64,000 bases of DNA from Clostridiales bacterium (GCA_017527865.1 JAFXPN010000028.1:1-64000), one strand, 5' to 3'; shown: positions 1 to 9,392, numbered from the stretch's first letter. Notes: generated by a model from the letters alone, not told the origin. Translations and numbers: made by a program.

Positions 1-840
1 AGTGTCGATGATGCAAATGATTTCGGCGGAATGGATCTTCTTGAGGAGAACTACAATAAGTTCAATTCCTATGACCCGCTCGTATCCTATATTTACGGTT
101 TCCATGCCGAATATACGACATGCGAGGATAATCTTAAGAAGGTAGCGGCCCTTGCCCATAAGTATGAAGCCCCGGTATTCACACATATAAGTGAGACCAA
201 AGCTGAGGTGGAAGGCTGTAAGGAAAGATACGGTGTTACACCGGCAGTCCTTTTTGATAAATTAGGAATTTATGACTTCGGCGGAGGCGGATTCCACTGT
301 GTATGGTTTACTGATGAAGACATGGATATATTTGCGAAAAGAGGTCTTTGGTCAGTCTTTAATGCATGCTCAAACCTTAAGCTGGCGAGCGGCATAACAC
401 CTGTATATAAGTTCATTGAGAAGGATATGAATATCGCCGTCGGTACTGACGGAGCAGGTTCCAATAACAGTCTGTCTATGTTCCGTGAGATGTATCTTGA
501 TACGGTTCTTTCCAATGTGCTTACCGATAATGCGGCTTCGGTCGATCCGTTTAAGATACTTAAGGCAGGAACATCCGGCGGAGCATTGTGTATGGGCCTT
601 AGTGATTGTGATGTTCTTTCCGAGGGCAAACAGGCCGATATAATTATGATCGATATGAACAGACCATCCATGCAGCCTGAGAACAATATTGTCAGAAATA
701 TCATATACAGTGCAGATAATACCTGCGTAAAGATGACCATGATCGCTGGTAAGATACTGTTCGAAGACGGTGAGTTTACAACGATTGACATAGCCGAGAC
801 TTATAAGAAGTGTAATGAGCTGTTAAAAGATCTTGCTTGA
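1..840 (+). CDS. Amidohydrolase, MTA/SAH deaminase-like (5' end outside window)
   Basis: This is the C-terminal 279 residues of a metal-dependent amidohydrolase of the S-adenosylhomocysteine/5'-methylthioadenosine deaminase and chlorohydrolase family (cytosolic purine-nucleoside deamination). The reading frame is open from base 1 (SVDDANDFGGMDLL), so the ATG at 31 is internal and the true start lies upstream of the window. Family landmarks are FTHISETKAEVE (histidine after a beta-strand, followed by the substrate-contacting Glu), the FHC segment and GTDGAGSNNSLSMFREM, which holds the metal-ligand Asp and the SNN motif typical of MtaD/SsnA relatives. The usual C-terminal small beta-domain (KQADIIMIDMNRPSMQP) is present. 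The ABC exporter gene follows after 6 bases. Exact substrate preference among SAH, MTA and related compounds cannot be read from this fragment. Confidence 0.82.
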   Translation, partial: SVDDANDFGGMDLLEENYNKFNSYDPLVSYIYGFHAEYTTCEDNLKKVAALAHKYEAPVFTHISETKAEVEGCKERYGVTPAVLFDKLGIYDFGGGGFHCVWFTDEDMDIFAKRGLWSVFNACSNLKLASGITPVYKFIEKDMNIAVGTDGAGSNNSLSMFREMYLDTVLSNVLTDNAASVDPFKILKAGTSGGALCMGLSDCDVLSEGKQADIIMIDMNRPSMQPENNIVRNIIYSADNTCVKMTMIAGKILFEDGEFTTIDIAETYKKCNELLKDLA

Positions 841-846
841 CGTATC

Positions 847-2571
847 ATGAAGCGGATTCTTCGATACTTCGATAACTATAAGATAAAATCGATATTAAGC
901 CCCTTATTCAAATTGTCTGAGGCGGCATTTGAACTGACCGTTCCTTTGGTAATCGCCGATATCATTGATAACGGCATACCGTCAGGTGACAGTTCCTTTA
1001 TTGTTAAGCGTGTGTTGCTTCTTTTCTGCTTTGCCGTTGTCGGGTTCATAAGCGCGATTTGCGCCCAGTATTTTGCGGCAGTAGCTGCGAGCGGCATATC
1101 AGGAGATATAAGGCATGATCTTTTCAGCAAAGTCCAGAGCATTCCGGTTTCCGAGTATGAGAAGATCGGTTCTTCAAAGCTGGTTACAGGCCTGACTTCA
1201 GACGTTAACCAGATCCAAAGCGGGATAAATCTGTTTTTAAGGCTTCTATTAAGATCTCCTTTTATAGTGATCGGTGCTGTAATAATGGCGTTTACGATAA
1301 GCGCGCGAATGGCACTTATATTTGTAGCAGCAGTAGCTTTGCTCGGGATCGTAGTGGCTCTTAATATGAAGGTTGCCATCCCGGCTTACCAAAAGACACG
1401 TGAAGGACTCGATAAGCTCGCGGCACATGCCGATAACGGACTTAAAGGCGTGCGTGTCATCAGAGGATTCAACAGGACTAAAGATGACTGTAATGACTTT
1501 AAACAGGAGAGTCTGAATCTCTATATCTGTCAGAAGGCTGCAGCTAAGATATCTTCTTATCTTAACCCTTTTACGTTCTTTATCATCAATTCGGCGATCA
1601 TTCTCCTTATCTACAGGGGCGGAGTGAACGTCAGCCTGGGCAGATTAACCTCAGGTCAGGTAGTTGCATTGTATAACTATATGTCGCAGATACTGGTTGA
1701 ACTGATAAAACTCGCGAATCTCATAATCACTGTCAGCCGCGCCGCTGCCTGCTGGGGAAGAGTCACGAAGATTCTTGATATGCCTGTTGATGATCATTTC
1801 GGAAATGTTGTGTTTGAGAACCCGGAAGAACCTCACTCGGTGGAATTCCGCAATGTCTGTTTCAGATACGAGGAAAGCCATGAGGATCTGATAGAGGATG
1901 TGTCTTTAAAGATCGAACCCGGACAGACCGTAGGCGTGATAGGCAAGACTGGTTCAGGTAAGTCGACTCTCGCTGCTTTGGTCGCCGGCATGTATCCGGC
2001 AACTTCAGGTCAGGTGCTTATTGACGGCAGACCGGTCAGTGATTATTCACATTCGTCAATAACCCGCGCTGTAGGATTGTGCCTTCAGAAGGCTGTGATG
2101 TATACGGGTTCGATAATCTACAATATCTCGCTGTGGCGTGATCATGTTGATAAAGAAAAGCTGGATGAGGCCTGCAGAGTGTCTTTGGCCGATGATGTCA
2201 TCTCCTCCAAAAAGGAAGGCCTGTATTACAACATCAGTTCTAACGGTTCCGGACTTTCGGGCGGGCAGAAGCAGAGACTCGGCATTGCAAGAACTCTTGC
2301 CGGACGGCCCGGACTTCTTGTGTTTGATGATTCCACATCTGCTCTTGATGCCGTTACGGAAAGAAAGTTCCTCAGCAATCTTGATTCAATAGACAATAAA
2401 CCTACGATCATACTGATATCACAGAAGATCAGAACTGTTAAGAACTGCGATATGATAATCCTTCTCGAAGACGGGCGTATCTCGGATACGGGTTCACATG
2501 AGCAGTTATGCGGGAGATCCCCGGTTTACCGTGAACTTCTTGCTCTTCAGGAAGAGGGAGGCGTCTCATGA
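847..2571 (+). CDS. ABC exporter half-transporter, degenerate-site subunit
   Basis: 574-residue fused membrane and nucleotide-binding half of an ABC exporter: six-helix exporter domain over about residues 1-305, then the ATPase. Walker A is GKTGSGKST (about 364-372) and the signature is LSGGQ (470-474). The Walker B acidic pair is D494-D495 instead of D-E, and the H-loop histidine is Gln526 (ISQKIRT). Those two changes mark the degenerate ATP site of a heterodimeric exporter (TM287/288, BmrCD and TmrAB type). The gene starts 6 bases after the deaminase stop with no clear Shine-Dalgarno site, so translational coupling is likely, and its stop overlaps the next ABC gene by 4 bases. Substrate is unknown; drug, lipid or peptide export are all possible. 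Confidence 0.9.
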   Translation: MKRILRYFDNYKIKSILSPLFKLSEAAFELTVPLVIADIIDNGIPSGDSSFIVKRVLLLFCFAVVGFISAICAQYFAAVAASGISGDIRHDLFSKVQSIPVSEYEKIGSSKLVTGLTSDVNQIQSGINLFLRLLLRSPFIVIGAVIMAFTISARMALIFVAAVALLGIVVALNMKVAIPAYQKTREGLDKLAAHADNGLKGVRVIRGFNRTKDDCNDFKQESLNLYICQKAAAKISSYLNPFTFFIINSAIILLIYRGGVNVSLGRLTSGQVVALYNYMSQILVELIKLANLIITVSRAAACWGRVTKILDMPVDDHFGNVVFENPEEPHSVEFRNVCFRYEESHEDLIEDVSLKIEPGQTVGVIGKTGSGKSTLAALVAGMYPATSGQVLIDGRPVSDYSHSSITRAVGLCLQKAVMYTGSIIYNISLWRDHVDKEKLDEACRVSLADDVISSKKEGLYYNISSNGSGLSGGQKQRLGIARTLAGRPGLLVFDDSTSALDAVTERKFLSNLDSIDNKPTIILISQKIRTVKNCDMIILLEDGRISDTGSHEQLCGRSPVYRELLALQEEGGVS

Positions 2572-4310
2572 TCAGAAAAGACCTCCTCGGAAGACTTCTC
2601 GCATATACAGGAAGAGCTAAAGGGCTTATCTGGCTGTCTGTAATAAGCGCGGTTATTTATTCTTTATGTGCCATGTTCATTCCGTACTTTGCCGGCCAAG
2701 CGATAGATGCGCTTATGCCGTCTGTCGGTTTTGAGAGGCTTTTCAAGAATCTGCTTATAATTGCAGCGCTTGTTGCCGTGGCTTCGGTCTTTCAGTTTGT
2801 TCTTAATATTTCGAATAATAAGATCTCTTACGGTGTTACAAGAAGGCTTCGCAATGATGCTTATGAGAAAACAGGGAAGGTGCCTGTAAGCTATATAGAC
2901 CGTGCTTCATCAGGATACGTTCAAAGTATGCTGATCAGTGATTGTGAGACCGTCGGAGACGGGATGATCCTGTTCCTTAATCAATTTTTCTCAGGTATAA
3001 CCGCGATAGCTTTTACACTTGGCATAATGTTGTTCGTTAACTGGCGCATAGCTTTGTTTGTCCTTATCTTTACACCTGTATCATTCATCGTATCGGATTT
3101 TATTGCCAAAAGATCGTTCGGATCGTTTAAGAAGCAGTCACAGATCAGATCTGCGCAGACTTCGTTTATTCAGGAACATACCGCAGGCTTCAGGACCGAT
3201 TATGTTTACGGTACGTCCGGACTGGCAATGAGTGCCTTTAATAATCTCAATGACAGATACAAGGACATATCCGGTAAAGCGACATTCTATTCATCCATAA
3301 CCAATCCTTCCACAAGATTCATCAACGCTCTTGTATATGCTTCTGTAGCATTGCTGGGGTCATTCTTTGTTGTGGCAGGGTCACTCACCGTAGGCGCGCT
3401 TGTCTCTTTGCTGGCATATGCCAATCAGTTTATGAAGCCGTTTAATGATCTGTCTGCTGTCTATACTGAGCTTTCTGATTCTTTTGCCTGTCTGGACAGG
3501 GTATTCTCCTTCCTTGATGAGAAGGAACTTGCGGATGACCTGACTTCTGCGGATCACGATAAGATGCCTGATGTTTCCGGAGGGATCAAGGTGGAGTTCC
3601 GAGACGTAACATTCTCCTATGAAGCGGGCAAGCCCGTTCTTAAGAATGTCTCATTTACTGCTCAGTCCGGATGTTCATGTGCCATTGTCGGGCCTACGGG
3701 ATGCGGTAAGACTACGATAATCAATCTTTTGATGAGGTTCTACGAGCCTGATTCCGGTGCGATCTTCATCAATGATGTGAATATAGCGGATATCCCGAGA
3801 AATGCTCTTCGTTATTATGTAGGTATGGTAAGTCAGGATACCTGGTTTAAGGACGGAATGATCATTGATAATCTGAAATTCGGCCGTCCTGATGCAGATG
3901 ACGGCGAATGCATTGATGCATCCGGAATAACCGGTGCGGATTCCTTTATCAGAAAGCTTCCTCTGCAGTATGAGGAGACTGTGGATCAGAACCGTGATGA
4001 CATATCCGAGGGACAAAGACAGCTGTTAAGCATTACGAGGGCGCTCGTGAAGGATCCTGAGATCCTTATACTTGATGAAGCTACATCTTCGGTGGATATC
4101 CTTACGGAAGTCAGGATCAGGAGAGCAGTAAATGAACTGCTTAAGGGAAGAACGAGTATAATAATAGCGCACAGGCTTTCGACCATTGTTGATGCGGACT
4201 GCATAGTTGTTGTCGAGAACGGATCTGTAAGTGAGACCGGAACGCACGAACAGCTGATGAAGGCCGGCGGTTTTTACAGTAAACTTTATGCTTCATATAC
4301 GGAAGAATGA
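2568..4310 (+). CDS. ABC exporter half-transporter, consensus-site subunit
   Basis: 580-residue partner of the preceding half-transporter, starting in an ATGA overlap. The membrane domain spans about residues 1-310 and the ATPase about 340-575. Walker A is GPTGCGKTT (375-383), Walker B LDEATSS has the catalytic Glu504, and the H-loop His535 is intact (IAHRLST). The ABC signature is altered to ISEGQ (479-483). This is the mirror image of the upstream protein: here Walker A/B and the switch histidine are good but the signature is poor, so one hydrolytic and one non-hydrolytic site would form in the dimer. The conclusion that the two proteins pair is an inference from this complementarity and from the overlapping genes. 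Confidence 0.9.
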   Translation: MIRKDLLGRLLAYTGRAKGLIWLSVISAVIYSLCAMFIPYFAGQAIDALMPSVGFERLFKNLLIIAALVAVASVFQFVLNISNNKISYGVTRRLRNDAYEKTGKVPVSYIDRASSGYVQSMLISDCETVGDGMILFLNQFFSGITAIAFTLGIMLFVNWRIALFVLIFTPVSFIVSDFIAKRSFGSFKKQSQIRSAQTSFIQEHTAGFRTDYVYGTSGLAMSAFNNLNDRYKDISGKATFYSSITNPSTRFINALVYASVALLGSFFVVAGSLTVGALVSLLAYANQFMKPFNDLSAVYTELSDSFACLDRVFSFLDEKELADDLTSADHDKMPDVSGGIKVEFRDVTFSYEAGKPVLKNVSFTAQSGCSCAIVGPTGCGKTTIINLLMRFYEPDSGAIFINDVNIADIPRNALRYYVGMVSQDTWFKDGMIIDNLKFGRPDADDGECIDASGITGADSFIRKLPLQYEETVDQNRDDISEGQRQLLSITRALVKDPEILILDEATSSVDILTEVRIRRAVNELLKGRTSIIIAHRLSTIVDADCIVVVENGSVSETGTHEQLMKAGGFYSKLYASYTEE

Positions 4311-4322
4311 GAGGTGTGATCT

Positions 4323-5819
4323 ATGGTTAACAATATGCTCAAGGATTTTAAGGATTCTATAGCAGGCAAGCGGGCAGCGGTCATCGGTGTCGGAATATCG
4401 AACAGGCCTCTTATCAAATGGCTTCACGGTCTTAATGTGAAGGTAACGGCATTTGACCGTCTTCCCGAAGATGATCCGTCCATCGTAAAGACCAAGCGCG
4501 AATTTGAGAGCGAAGGCATCGATATTGAATGGTCGCTCGGAAGCGATTATCTCGATTCTCTCATGAACGAACCGTTTGAATATGTGTTTAAGACACCAAA
4601 GATGCGTTATACGGAGCCTCCTCTGATCGCAGCGAGAAATAACGGAAGCATCCTCACGACCGAGATGGAGCTGTTTATGAATCTGTGTCCTGCAAGGATC
4701 TTTGCGGTAACGGGCTCGGACGGCAAGACGACTACGACGACACTGATCTCCGAACTTCTGAAGGCGCAGGGGTACAACGTTCATGTAGGAGGCAATATAG
4801 GCACACCGCTTCTTGACAGGATAGAACAGATCCGTGAAGACGATATGGTGGTCCTCGAACTGTCTTCTTTCCAGCTTCTCGATTCCGTTACATCTGCCGA
4901 TGTAGCGGTAGTGACCAATATCACGCCTAATCACCTTGACTTCCATAAAGATTACGATGAATATATCGATTCAAAGAAAAACATATTCAAGTATCAGGCT
5001 CCGACGGGAAGACTGGTCATTAATTCGGCGTGTGATATTACATACAGGATGAAGGATGAAGCCAGAGCTTCCGTTTCATTCTTTGCGCTCGATGAGGCTG
5101 TGGCGGGAAGAAGCGGTAATTCCAAACTCAAGACGATCGGCTTTGTCGATGATGAAGGCTTTCTTACCATTGACTCGCCTGATGGAAGGGTGCGCCTCGT
5201 TAACGAAAAGGATATCATGATCCCGGGAAAGCATAATGTTGAGAACTATCTTGCTGCTGCCCTTGCCGTCAACGGATATGTAACCGGCGATTCGTTCGCA
5301 CATGTGGCTAAGACGTTTAATGGAGTCCCTCACAGGATAGAGCTTGTACGCGAGCTGGACGGCGTAAGGTACTACAACTCTTCGATCGATACTTCCCCGA
5401 ACAGGACGATGAATACGATGAATGCTCTTGCCGGTCGCGGGGAGAGGGGGGTCCTGATCACGGGCGGAGCTGACAAGAAATGCGATTATACTGGTCTGGG
5501 GAATGCCATACTCAATGTGTGCGACCGTATCATCATCTACGGATCCAATGCGGATTTCATCAAGAATATCCTTGAGAATGAGGCTTCGGGCAGGCATTAT
5601 GAGATTTATGAAATCGAATCCGCTGATGGTGAAGTATGGGAATTCGAGAATACCCGTGAGGCAGTGGAGAACAAGTATAAAGAAGCAGTATCAAAGGCTC
5701 GTTCCCTTGCACGTGAAGGTGAGATCGTAATTATGTCTTCTGTCGGAACCAGTTATGATCATTTCAGGCACTTTGAACACAGGGGAGATCTGTTTAAGGA
5801 GATTGTTAACGCACTTTAA
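4323..5819 (+). CDS. murD: UDP-N-acetylmuramoyl-L-alanine--D-glutamate ligase MurD
   Basis: Mur ligase of 498 residues that adds D-glutamate to UDP-MurNAc-L-Ala in the cytosolic stage of peptidoglycan synthesis. An N-terminal Rossmann-like domain (AAVIGVGISNRPLIKW) is followed by the central ATPase with P-loop VTGSDGKTTTT, the conserved NITPNHLDFH segment, and the C-terminal domain with YYNSSIDTSPNRTMNTM and the ITGGADKKCDY motif, both typical of MurD rather than MurC/E/F. It is somewhat longer than the usual ~450 residues, mostly through insertions in the C-terminal domain. ATG at 4323 is preceded by GAGGTG. It follows the ABC pair by 12 bases. No other cell-wall gene is adjacent, so it is displaced from a dcw cluster. 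Confidence 0.93.
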   Translation: MVNNMLKDFKDSIAGKRAAVIGVGISNRPLIKWLHGLNVKVTAFDRLPEDDPSIVKTKREFESEGIDIEWSLGSDYLDSLMNEPFEYVFKTPKMRYTEPPLIAARNNGSILTTEMELFMNLCPARIFAVTGSDGKTTTTTLISELLKAQGYNVHVGGNIGTPLLDRIEQIREDDMVVLELSSFQLLDSVTSADVAVVTNITPNHLDFHKDYDEYIDSKKNIFKYQAPTGRLVINSACDITYRMKDEARASVSFFALDEAVAGRSGNSKLKTIGFVDDEGFLTIDSPDGRVRLVNEKDIMIPGKHNVENYLAAALAVNGYVTGDSFAHVAKTFNGVPHRIELVRELDGVRYYNSSIDTSPNRTMNTMNALAGRGERGVLITGGADKKCDYTGLGNAILNVCDRIIIYGSNADFIKNILENEASGRHYEIYEIESADGEVWEFENTREAVENKYKEAVSKARSLAREGEIVIMSSVGTSYDHFRHFEHRGDLFKEIVNAL

Positions 5820-5848
5820 CACCATTTATTGAAAATTGATAAATAGTG

Positions 5849-5854
5849 TATAAT
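5849..5854 (+). promoter_or_regulatory. Candidate -10 element (TATAAT) before the 5895 operon
   Basis: A perfect TATAAT lies in the 75-base gap after murD, with the transcript predicted to start near 5861 and an SD (GGGAGG) before GTG 5895. The best -35 candidate at 17-base spacing (TTATTG) is poor, so the promoter call rests on the -10 alone. Confidence 0.4.
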
Positions 5855-5894
5855 ACAAAGTGGTTTTGAATTCTTACGGGAGGATCGTTTTACA

Positions 5895-6581
5895 GTGGAG
5901 AACAGGGCAAATGCTCAGTCAGAAGTATTAAACAGGGTCATCAGGACGGTGATCCTTATCATTGTGTCCCTGATGCTCTCCATTCTGTCGGTATCCTTTG
6001 CCGTACATCATATGAGGCTCCAGTTCGAAGAGGAGTTCAGATCGATATCAGATAATAAGATCACAAATGTCTGTGATGTTGTAAGAAGGTCGATCGACGG
6101 AGATGAGATCGCAGCCGATCCTCAGAGTGCGGCTGTTAAATATGATTCAGTGATCTCTCTTATGCTCGCCGATACTTCGACCCGGTCATACACAGCTGAA
6201 AGCTACGGCCTTTTTTACTATTCCGACGGCCGTCTTTCGGTGCTGATGAATCACGGTGCCGAACCTCCGGAGTCATTTGAGGTCGCGAGCAAAGATATTT
6301 CGGAATGGCTGAATGCCGCTAATGAGCCGACTGTTATCAAAGAGGATGCATCCGAGAGCGTCATAATACCCGTTGCCGACTCGAGCGGAAGATGCGTGGC
6401 TGTTTTTGAATATAAGCTCAATTTTAATGACTTAAAGGTTATGGGAAACGGTTTTGAAGGGAAGATCATTAAAGCTGTGATCATTGCGGTTGCTGCAGGC
6501 ATCGTTGTATATATCATCCAGCTCCTGATACCCAAATTCCTGTTCCGCGAACCCCGTTCAACGCAGGGAGGCACATTGTGA
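5895..6581 (+). CDS. Two-TM protein with extracytoplasmic sensor-like domain
   Basis: A 228-residue protein of no recognised family. The start is GTG 5895 behind GGGAGG. A hydrophobic segment at about residues 16-38 and another at about 186-208 enclose a ~145-residue extracytoplasmic domain with a mixed alpha/beta pattern (FYYSDGRLSVLMN, ESVIIPVADSSGRCVAVFEY) reminiscent of single Cache/PAS-like sensor folds. Only a short cytoplasmic tail follows (about 20 residues), so there is no kinase, chemotaxis or cyclase output domain. The stop overlaps the start of the next gene (GTGA), an MFS protein that itself has a similar N-terminal extracytoplasmic domain; the two may form a complex. Function unknown. 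Confidence 0.75.
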   Translation: MENRANAQSEVLNRVIRTVILIIVSLMLSILSVSFAVHHMRLQFEEEFRSISDNKITNVCDVVRRSIDGDEIAADPQSAAVKYDSVISLMLADTSTRSYTAESYGLFYYSDGRLSVLMNHGAEPPESFEVASKDISEWLNAANEPTVIKEDASESVIIPVADSSGRCVAVFEYKLNFNDLKVMGNGFEGKIIKAVIIAVAAGIVVYIIQLLIPKFLFREPRSTQGGTL

Positions 6582-8659
6582 GCAGAAATTCGGCCGAGAT
6601 CAAGAGAAGAAAGGAAAGACGCGGCGTAGCAACCACTATCGGTTATTGCTTCGTTATAGTTCTTGTCGTTCTTCTCGTTATGAGCAATATCCTTACCGAT
6701 CATTATACGGTCGTGCTTGAGACTGAGCGCGCCGAGTCCATGGAAACTCTTGCCGTGTCGTGTTCAGCGGCTCTCGGGCATTCGAGGATAGTTGAGGGGA
6801 TGACTTTCCCTCTGCCTGCATATGAGTACAGCGAAGGAAAACCTTATATCTTTGATATATATACCAAGGCAGGCAATTCTTTCTTAAGGCTCAGCACCAC
6901 ATCGGATTACAGTTCGTCTGAACAGTATTATCTTTCCGGAGCGGGTGACGAGTATAATAACTGTTTTGAACTTCAGCAGTCGGCTTTTACAAAGCGTACT
7001 GAAGACGGCGTACAGTATGTCTGTGCCATAGCGCCCATTATATCTGCAGAGAATACCGTAGCCGGCATTCTCGAGGTCAGGATGCCGTATTCTGATTTTG
7101 TATCAACCGTAAACGGAATGTCTTTAAGCTGGGTGTTCACGATATTCTCGATCGCAATCGCCATGGCCGTGATAATATACGAGCTTAATCTGTTTGTGAC
7201 TACGGTCAGCAGGGGCATATCCGGAAACATCCCCGTTATATTGATGTACGGAACGGAAGCCGTTTCATTCCTGTCGTTCTTCACAGCTGTCGGTGCCATC
7301 ATGTTTCCCGTCATACTGCCTGATTATATCGAGAATTCAGTCGATCTTGACAAGACTCCGATGCTCGCGCTTCACGGACTTATTACTCTCGGACTCTTCC
7401 TTTATGCTTTTGGATTCTTCGGCGGTTCTGCGATACGCAAGGAACTTAAATTCAAATTGACTGGGCGGATCGCGCTCATCGTTTCCTGTTCGGTCGGATA
7501 TATTATGAGCCTTGCTGCCGGTGTAATCGACATAATGCCTGTCACTATGGTTCTTACTCCTTTTATCGGTTTTGCATACGGAATGGCTGCCGATTCCCTG
7601 AGAGATTACAGGATCAATGCAGGCAGACTCGGTTTCAAGGAGTTTTCTGACCGCAGGATCCATAACATCCAATATACAGGCTATTTCCTCGGTGTCTGTG
7701 TCGGTTCCGTAATAGCGGGTATTTGCTTCGAACGGTTCGGCATACTTGTCGTCAATATCATCGGCGGCGCTGTCGTGATCCTTTCCTCAATCGGTATAGT
7801 CTATTTCATGAGGGATAATGCGCCTGTTAAGGAGTCCTATCTTCCTGTCAACAGATGGCTCGAGATGATATCCGATAAATATACCGGCAGATTCCTTATA
7901 TCGACATTCTTTACGATGGGTATGATGGTGACCTTCCTTGTCGGATTTATACCTGACTTCCTTGATACTGTCGGCATCTCACTTGCCACATCTTCATTCT
8001 ATTTCCTGGTTGCCGCATTCTTTGCGCTGTTTATCGCTTTTATCATCAAGGACCGCGCAGCATATGCACTCAATTCGAGAACAAGAGTCGTGATCTCTTC
8101 ATTGTCTTCTCTTCTGGGCCTTGTGCTGTTTGCTCTTATGCCTACAGCTAAGTTCCTTGTGATAACTGTTGCGCTTATAGGCTTCGGTCTCGGCATCCAC
8201 GATTTCTATTATCTTTACGTTCTGTACCTTATCACCAATTCAAGATTCAAGGTTAAGTATAATCTGCGAAAGGCATCGGAAATGTCTTTCCTTGCGGGAC
8301 TTCTGATCGCGATCCCTGTGTTTGAGCTGGCTCTCATCTTTGATATCAGGATCGTATTTATTGCGATCAGCGCCGTGTTCTTTATCCTCGCTTTTATATA
8401 TCCCATGTCCCGTTTCTCCGGAATGCTTGATGAGAAGGATCCTTCTTTGCAGGATCACGGGCGCCCTTCCAGAAAGAAAAAGAAGAATGCAGAAGATCCT
8501 CCGATGCCTTATTCTTCAGAACAGATCATTATTCCGGAAGATCAGGTGAATCAGGACATTCCCGCTGCCGATCCCGGACAGGGTCTTGATATAGCGGGCT
8601 TTATCGATGATCTTGCCAATGAACCGAACGGAGGTAATATCGATGGATATGTGGAGTGA
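6578..8659 (+). CDS. MFS-type membrane protein with N-terminal extracytoplasmic domain
   Basis: 693 residues, GTG start in a 4-base overlap. A first TM (about residues 20-42) is followed by a ~135-residue extracytoplasmic domain (VQYVCAIAPIISAENTVAGILEVRM, which has the strand pattern of a Cache/PAS-like fold), then about 12-13 hydrophobic helices from residue ~185 to ~625 arranged like a major facilitator. The C-terminal ~65 residues are polar and charged (RPSRKKKKNAED), probably cytoplasmic. Ordinary MFS carriers are ~400-450 residues and lack the N-terminal domain, so a ligand-sensing or receptor-like carrier is possible. Neighbours are another sensor-like membrane protein and a one-TM protein, suggesting one membrane assembly. 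Substrate unknown. Confidence 0.72.
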   Translation: MSRNSAEIKRRKERRGVATTIGYCFVIVLVVLLVMSNILTDHYTVVLETERAESMETLAVSCSAALGHSRIVEGMTFPLPAYEYSEGKPYIFDIYTKAGNSFLRLSTTSDYSSSEQYYLSGAGDEYNNCFELQQSAFTKRTEDGVQYVCAIAPIISAENTVAGILEVRMPYSDFVSTVNGMSLSWVFTIFSIAIAMAVIIYELNLFVTTVSRGISGNIPVILMYGTEAVSFLSFFTAVGAIMFPVILPDYIENSVDLDKTPMLALHGLITLGLFLYAFGFFGGSAIRKELKFKLTGRIALIVSCSVGYIMSLAAGVIDIMPVTMVLTPFIGFAYGMAADSLRDYRINAGRLGFKEFSDRRIHNIQYTGYFLGVCVGSVIAGICFERFGILVVNIIGGAVVILSSIGIVYFMRDNAPVKESYLPVNRWLEMISDKYTGRFLISTFFTMGMMVTFLVGFIPDFLDTVGISLATSSFYFLVAAFFALFIAFIIKDRAAYALNSRTRVVISSLSSLLGLVLFALMPTAKFLVITVALIGFGLGIHDFYYLYVLYLITNSRFKVKYNLRKASEMSFLAGLLIAIPVFELALIFDIRIVFIAISAVFFILAFIYPMSRFSGMLDEKDPSLQDHGRPSRKKKKNAEDPPMPYSSEQIIIPEDQVNQDIPAADPGQGLDIAGFIDDLANEPNGGNIDGYVE

Positions 8660-9392
8660 AAAACTCACACGCGAGAACTTTGAAGCGTTCTACCTTAATA
8701 CCGTCGATATGGCATATTACTCGACTTACGGGGTATGCAAGGAAACAACGCGTACCGAGAATGCGATAGTAAAGTCTTATATTGAAACATATCAACAGAG
8801 AAGCTCCATCAGAGGCGAAGATGTTATATATGTATTCGGAGACATACTTCTCAAGAATGCCGAGGAGATAGTCGAGAGATATCCGCTGCCTGAAGGTCTT
8901 AACTTTGCTCAGAGGACTCTGGATGAATATACGAGAAACTCAATGCTTGAGAAGATCAATGCAAAGATCGATTCGGCAGGTTATAAGGTCGCGGAATTCA
9001 TTTCTTACGAGAATAAGAAGGGCAAACCGTCCAAAGCCGTACAGAAGGTATTTGATGTTTTTCCTGTCACTCCGCTGCTCGGTATACAGCTTGTCCTGCT
9101 CGCTGTCATCATCTGGCTCGTGAGCGCGGGCGCGATCGCTGTTATCAACCGTGATGATGCGGCGCTCGATGAATCATCGGTGTATGAGACTGCGGATCTT
9201 CAGAATAAATATGTTGCAGTGCTGGATTATTATCCGCTTAATGTACGTTATGCCGTAGCCGTTGACAGTTCTTCGGAATCCGAACAGGGGCAGCCTGCGC
9301 AGGAGCAGGGGCAGGATGGAGAGGTATATGATCCTCTTGCGCCCGTGATCGCTGAAACTGATCCTGCCGAACCTTCCGCTACAAGAGGATGA
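8643..9392 (+). CDS. One-TM protein with sigma region 2-like N-terminal segment
   Basis: 249 residues from ATG 8643, chosen over an in-frame ATG at 8607 because GGAGG lies just before it; it overlaps the MFS gene by 17 bases. Residues ~8-75 (ENFEAFYLNTVDMAYYSTYG, then TENAIVKSYIETYQQ) follow the spacing of ECF sigma factor region 2, in which an FxxLYxxY helix is followed by AEDxVQETFxxxY. No region 4 (helix-turn-helix) is present. Residues ~140-163 form one TM helix and the ~85-residue C-terminal part is extracytoplasmic, acidic and Gln/Pro-rich at its end. It may be a membrane-tethered pseudo-sigma or simply a helical protein with similar spacing. The sigma resemblance is by eye only. The serpin follows after 59 bases. 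Confidence 0.6.
   Translation: MDMWSEKLTRENFEAFYLNTVDMAYYSTYGVCKETTRTENAIVKSYIETYQQRSSIRGEDVIYVFGDILLKNAEEIVERYPLPEGLNFAQRTLDEYTRNSMLEKINAKIDSAGYKVAEFISYENKKGKPSKAVQKVFDVFPVTPLLGIQLVLLAVIIWLVSAGAIAVINRDDAALDESSVYETADLQNKYVAVLDYYPLNVRYAVAVDSSSESEQGQPAQEQGQDGEVYDPLAPVIAETDPAEPSATRG

Noticed and set aside
31..840. ATG at 31 as the start of the deaminase
   Set aside because: The frame is open to base 1 and the protein lacks its N-terminal metal-binding HxH region, so the gene begins before the window.
8607..8642. In-frame ATG 8607 as start of the sigma-like protein
   Set aside because: GGAGG lies directly before ATG 8643, and 8607 would extend the overlap with the MFS gene without a ribosome site.
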